Assembly (NCBI GenBank): GCA_002315315.1
Contig: DCGT01000024.1
Location: 1 to 14,815 of the forward strand
Direction: 5' to 3'
DNA: 14,815 nt
DNA from: Faecalibacterium sp. UBA1771
Lineage (GTDB): Bacteria > Bacillota > Clostridia > Oscillospirales > Ruminococcaceae
The position numbers and the translations under genes were made by a program. The notes beneath the pieces are model-generated. The model was not told the origin of the DNA, did not search any database, and saw only the letters and a program-made list of their open reading frames with translations. Within the stretch, counting starts at the first letter, position 1. Each line of letters starts with the position of its first letter. This document shows positions 14,707 through 14,815 of this stretch, in pieces.

Positions 14707-14815
14707 GTGAAAAAACTGCTCAACACCCTCTATGTGATGTCGCCGGACATTTATTTATCGCTTGACGGGGAAAATGTCCTCCTCGAGCGAGGCGGCGAAT
14801 CGGTAAACCGTTACG
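14707..14815 (+). CDS. cas1: Cas1 integrase, type I-C (5' part)
   Basis: A GTG at 14707 behind AAGGAGGT (14694-14701) opens a frame that runs off the window after 36 codons: VKKLLNTLYVMSPDIYLSLD, then GENVLLERGGESVNRY. This is the typical N-terminus of type I-C Cas1 (KKLLNTLYV.SPD.YLSLDGENV). Cas1 with Cas2 inserts new spacers. The catalytic part and any cas2 and array lie beyond the window. Only the beginning can be judged; it looks intact. Confidence 0.92.
   Translation, partial: MKKLLNTLYVMSPDIYLSLDGENVLLERGGESVNRY

Overview
The window looks like chromosomal DNA of a gut-type Clostridia bacterium, probably Ruminococcaceae/Oscillospiraceae. This is inferred from the AGGAGG-type ribosome binding sites, moderate GC with AT-rich spacers, a Clostridial-looking TIR protein and a Bacillota-type I-C CRISPR-Cas operon. 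It reads as an accessory or defence island: intact defence-like genes sit beside decayed gene clusters.

Left part (1-3556): a leftward gene for a membrane-anchored TIR protein (zinc ribbon, TIR, TPR-like repeats, one membrane helix) and a rightward AAA_14/DUF4143 ATPase, separated by a 334-bp spacer that holds the promoters and an 11-bp inverted repeat. Middle part (about 3600-5330): the wreck of an ABC exporter cluster. It holds an ATPase tail, a permease with one frameshift and one nonsense codon, a multiply frameshifted short gene and a tiny one-helix membrane peptide, ending at a bidirectional terminator-like hairpin. Next (5330-6906) is a leftward pair of esterase-family alpha/beta hydrolases, one with a complete catalytic triad and one lacking the catalytic His. 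From 6990 to 7700 there is DNA without recognisable genes, then the remains of a DUF4160/DUF2442 pair.

Right part (about 7750-14815): a type I-C CRISPR-Cas operon, cas3-cas5c-cas8c-cas7c-cas4-cas1, with cas1 cut by the window end. No CRISPR array is in view.

The most interesting feature lies just upstream of cas3 on the minus strand. It is a compact crRNA-like gene: an extended -10 promoter, one I-C-like repeat (33 nt, with the 11-nt TGGATTGAAAT handle and a foldable stem), a 28-nt spacer-like segment and an intrinsic terminator. The first 17 nt of the spacer-like segment match, without mismatch, a site at 7903-7919 between this gene and cas3. That site is preceded by 5'-TTC-3', the known type I-C PAM. 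The match begins exactly at the repeat boundary and ends after 17 nt. This is the expected layout of a crRNA-like autoregulator (CreR-type, or the antitoxin RNA of a CreTA module) that would direct the Cas5c-Cas8c-Cas7c complex to its own operon's control region without permitting Cas3 cleavage. The parts are visible in the sequence; the regulatory function is inferred.
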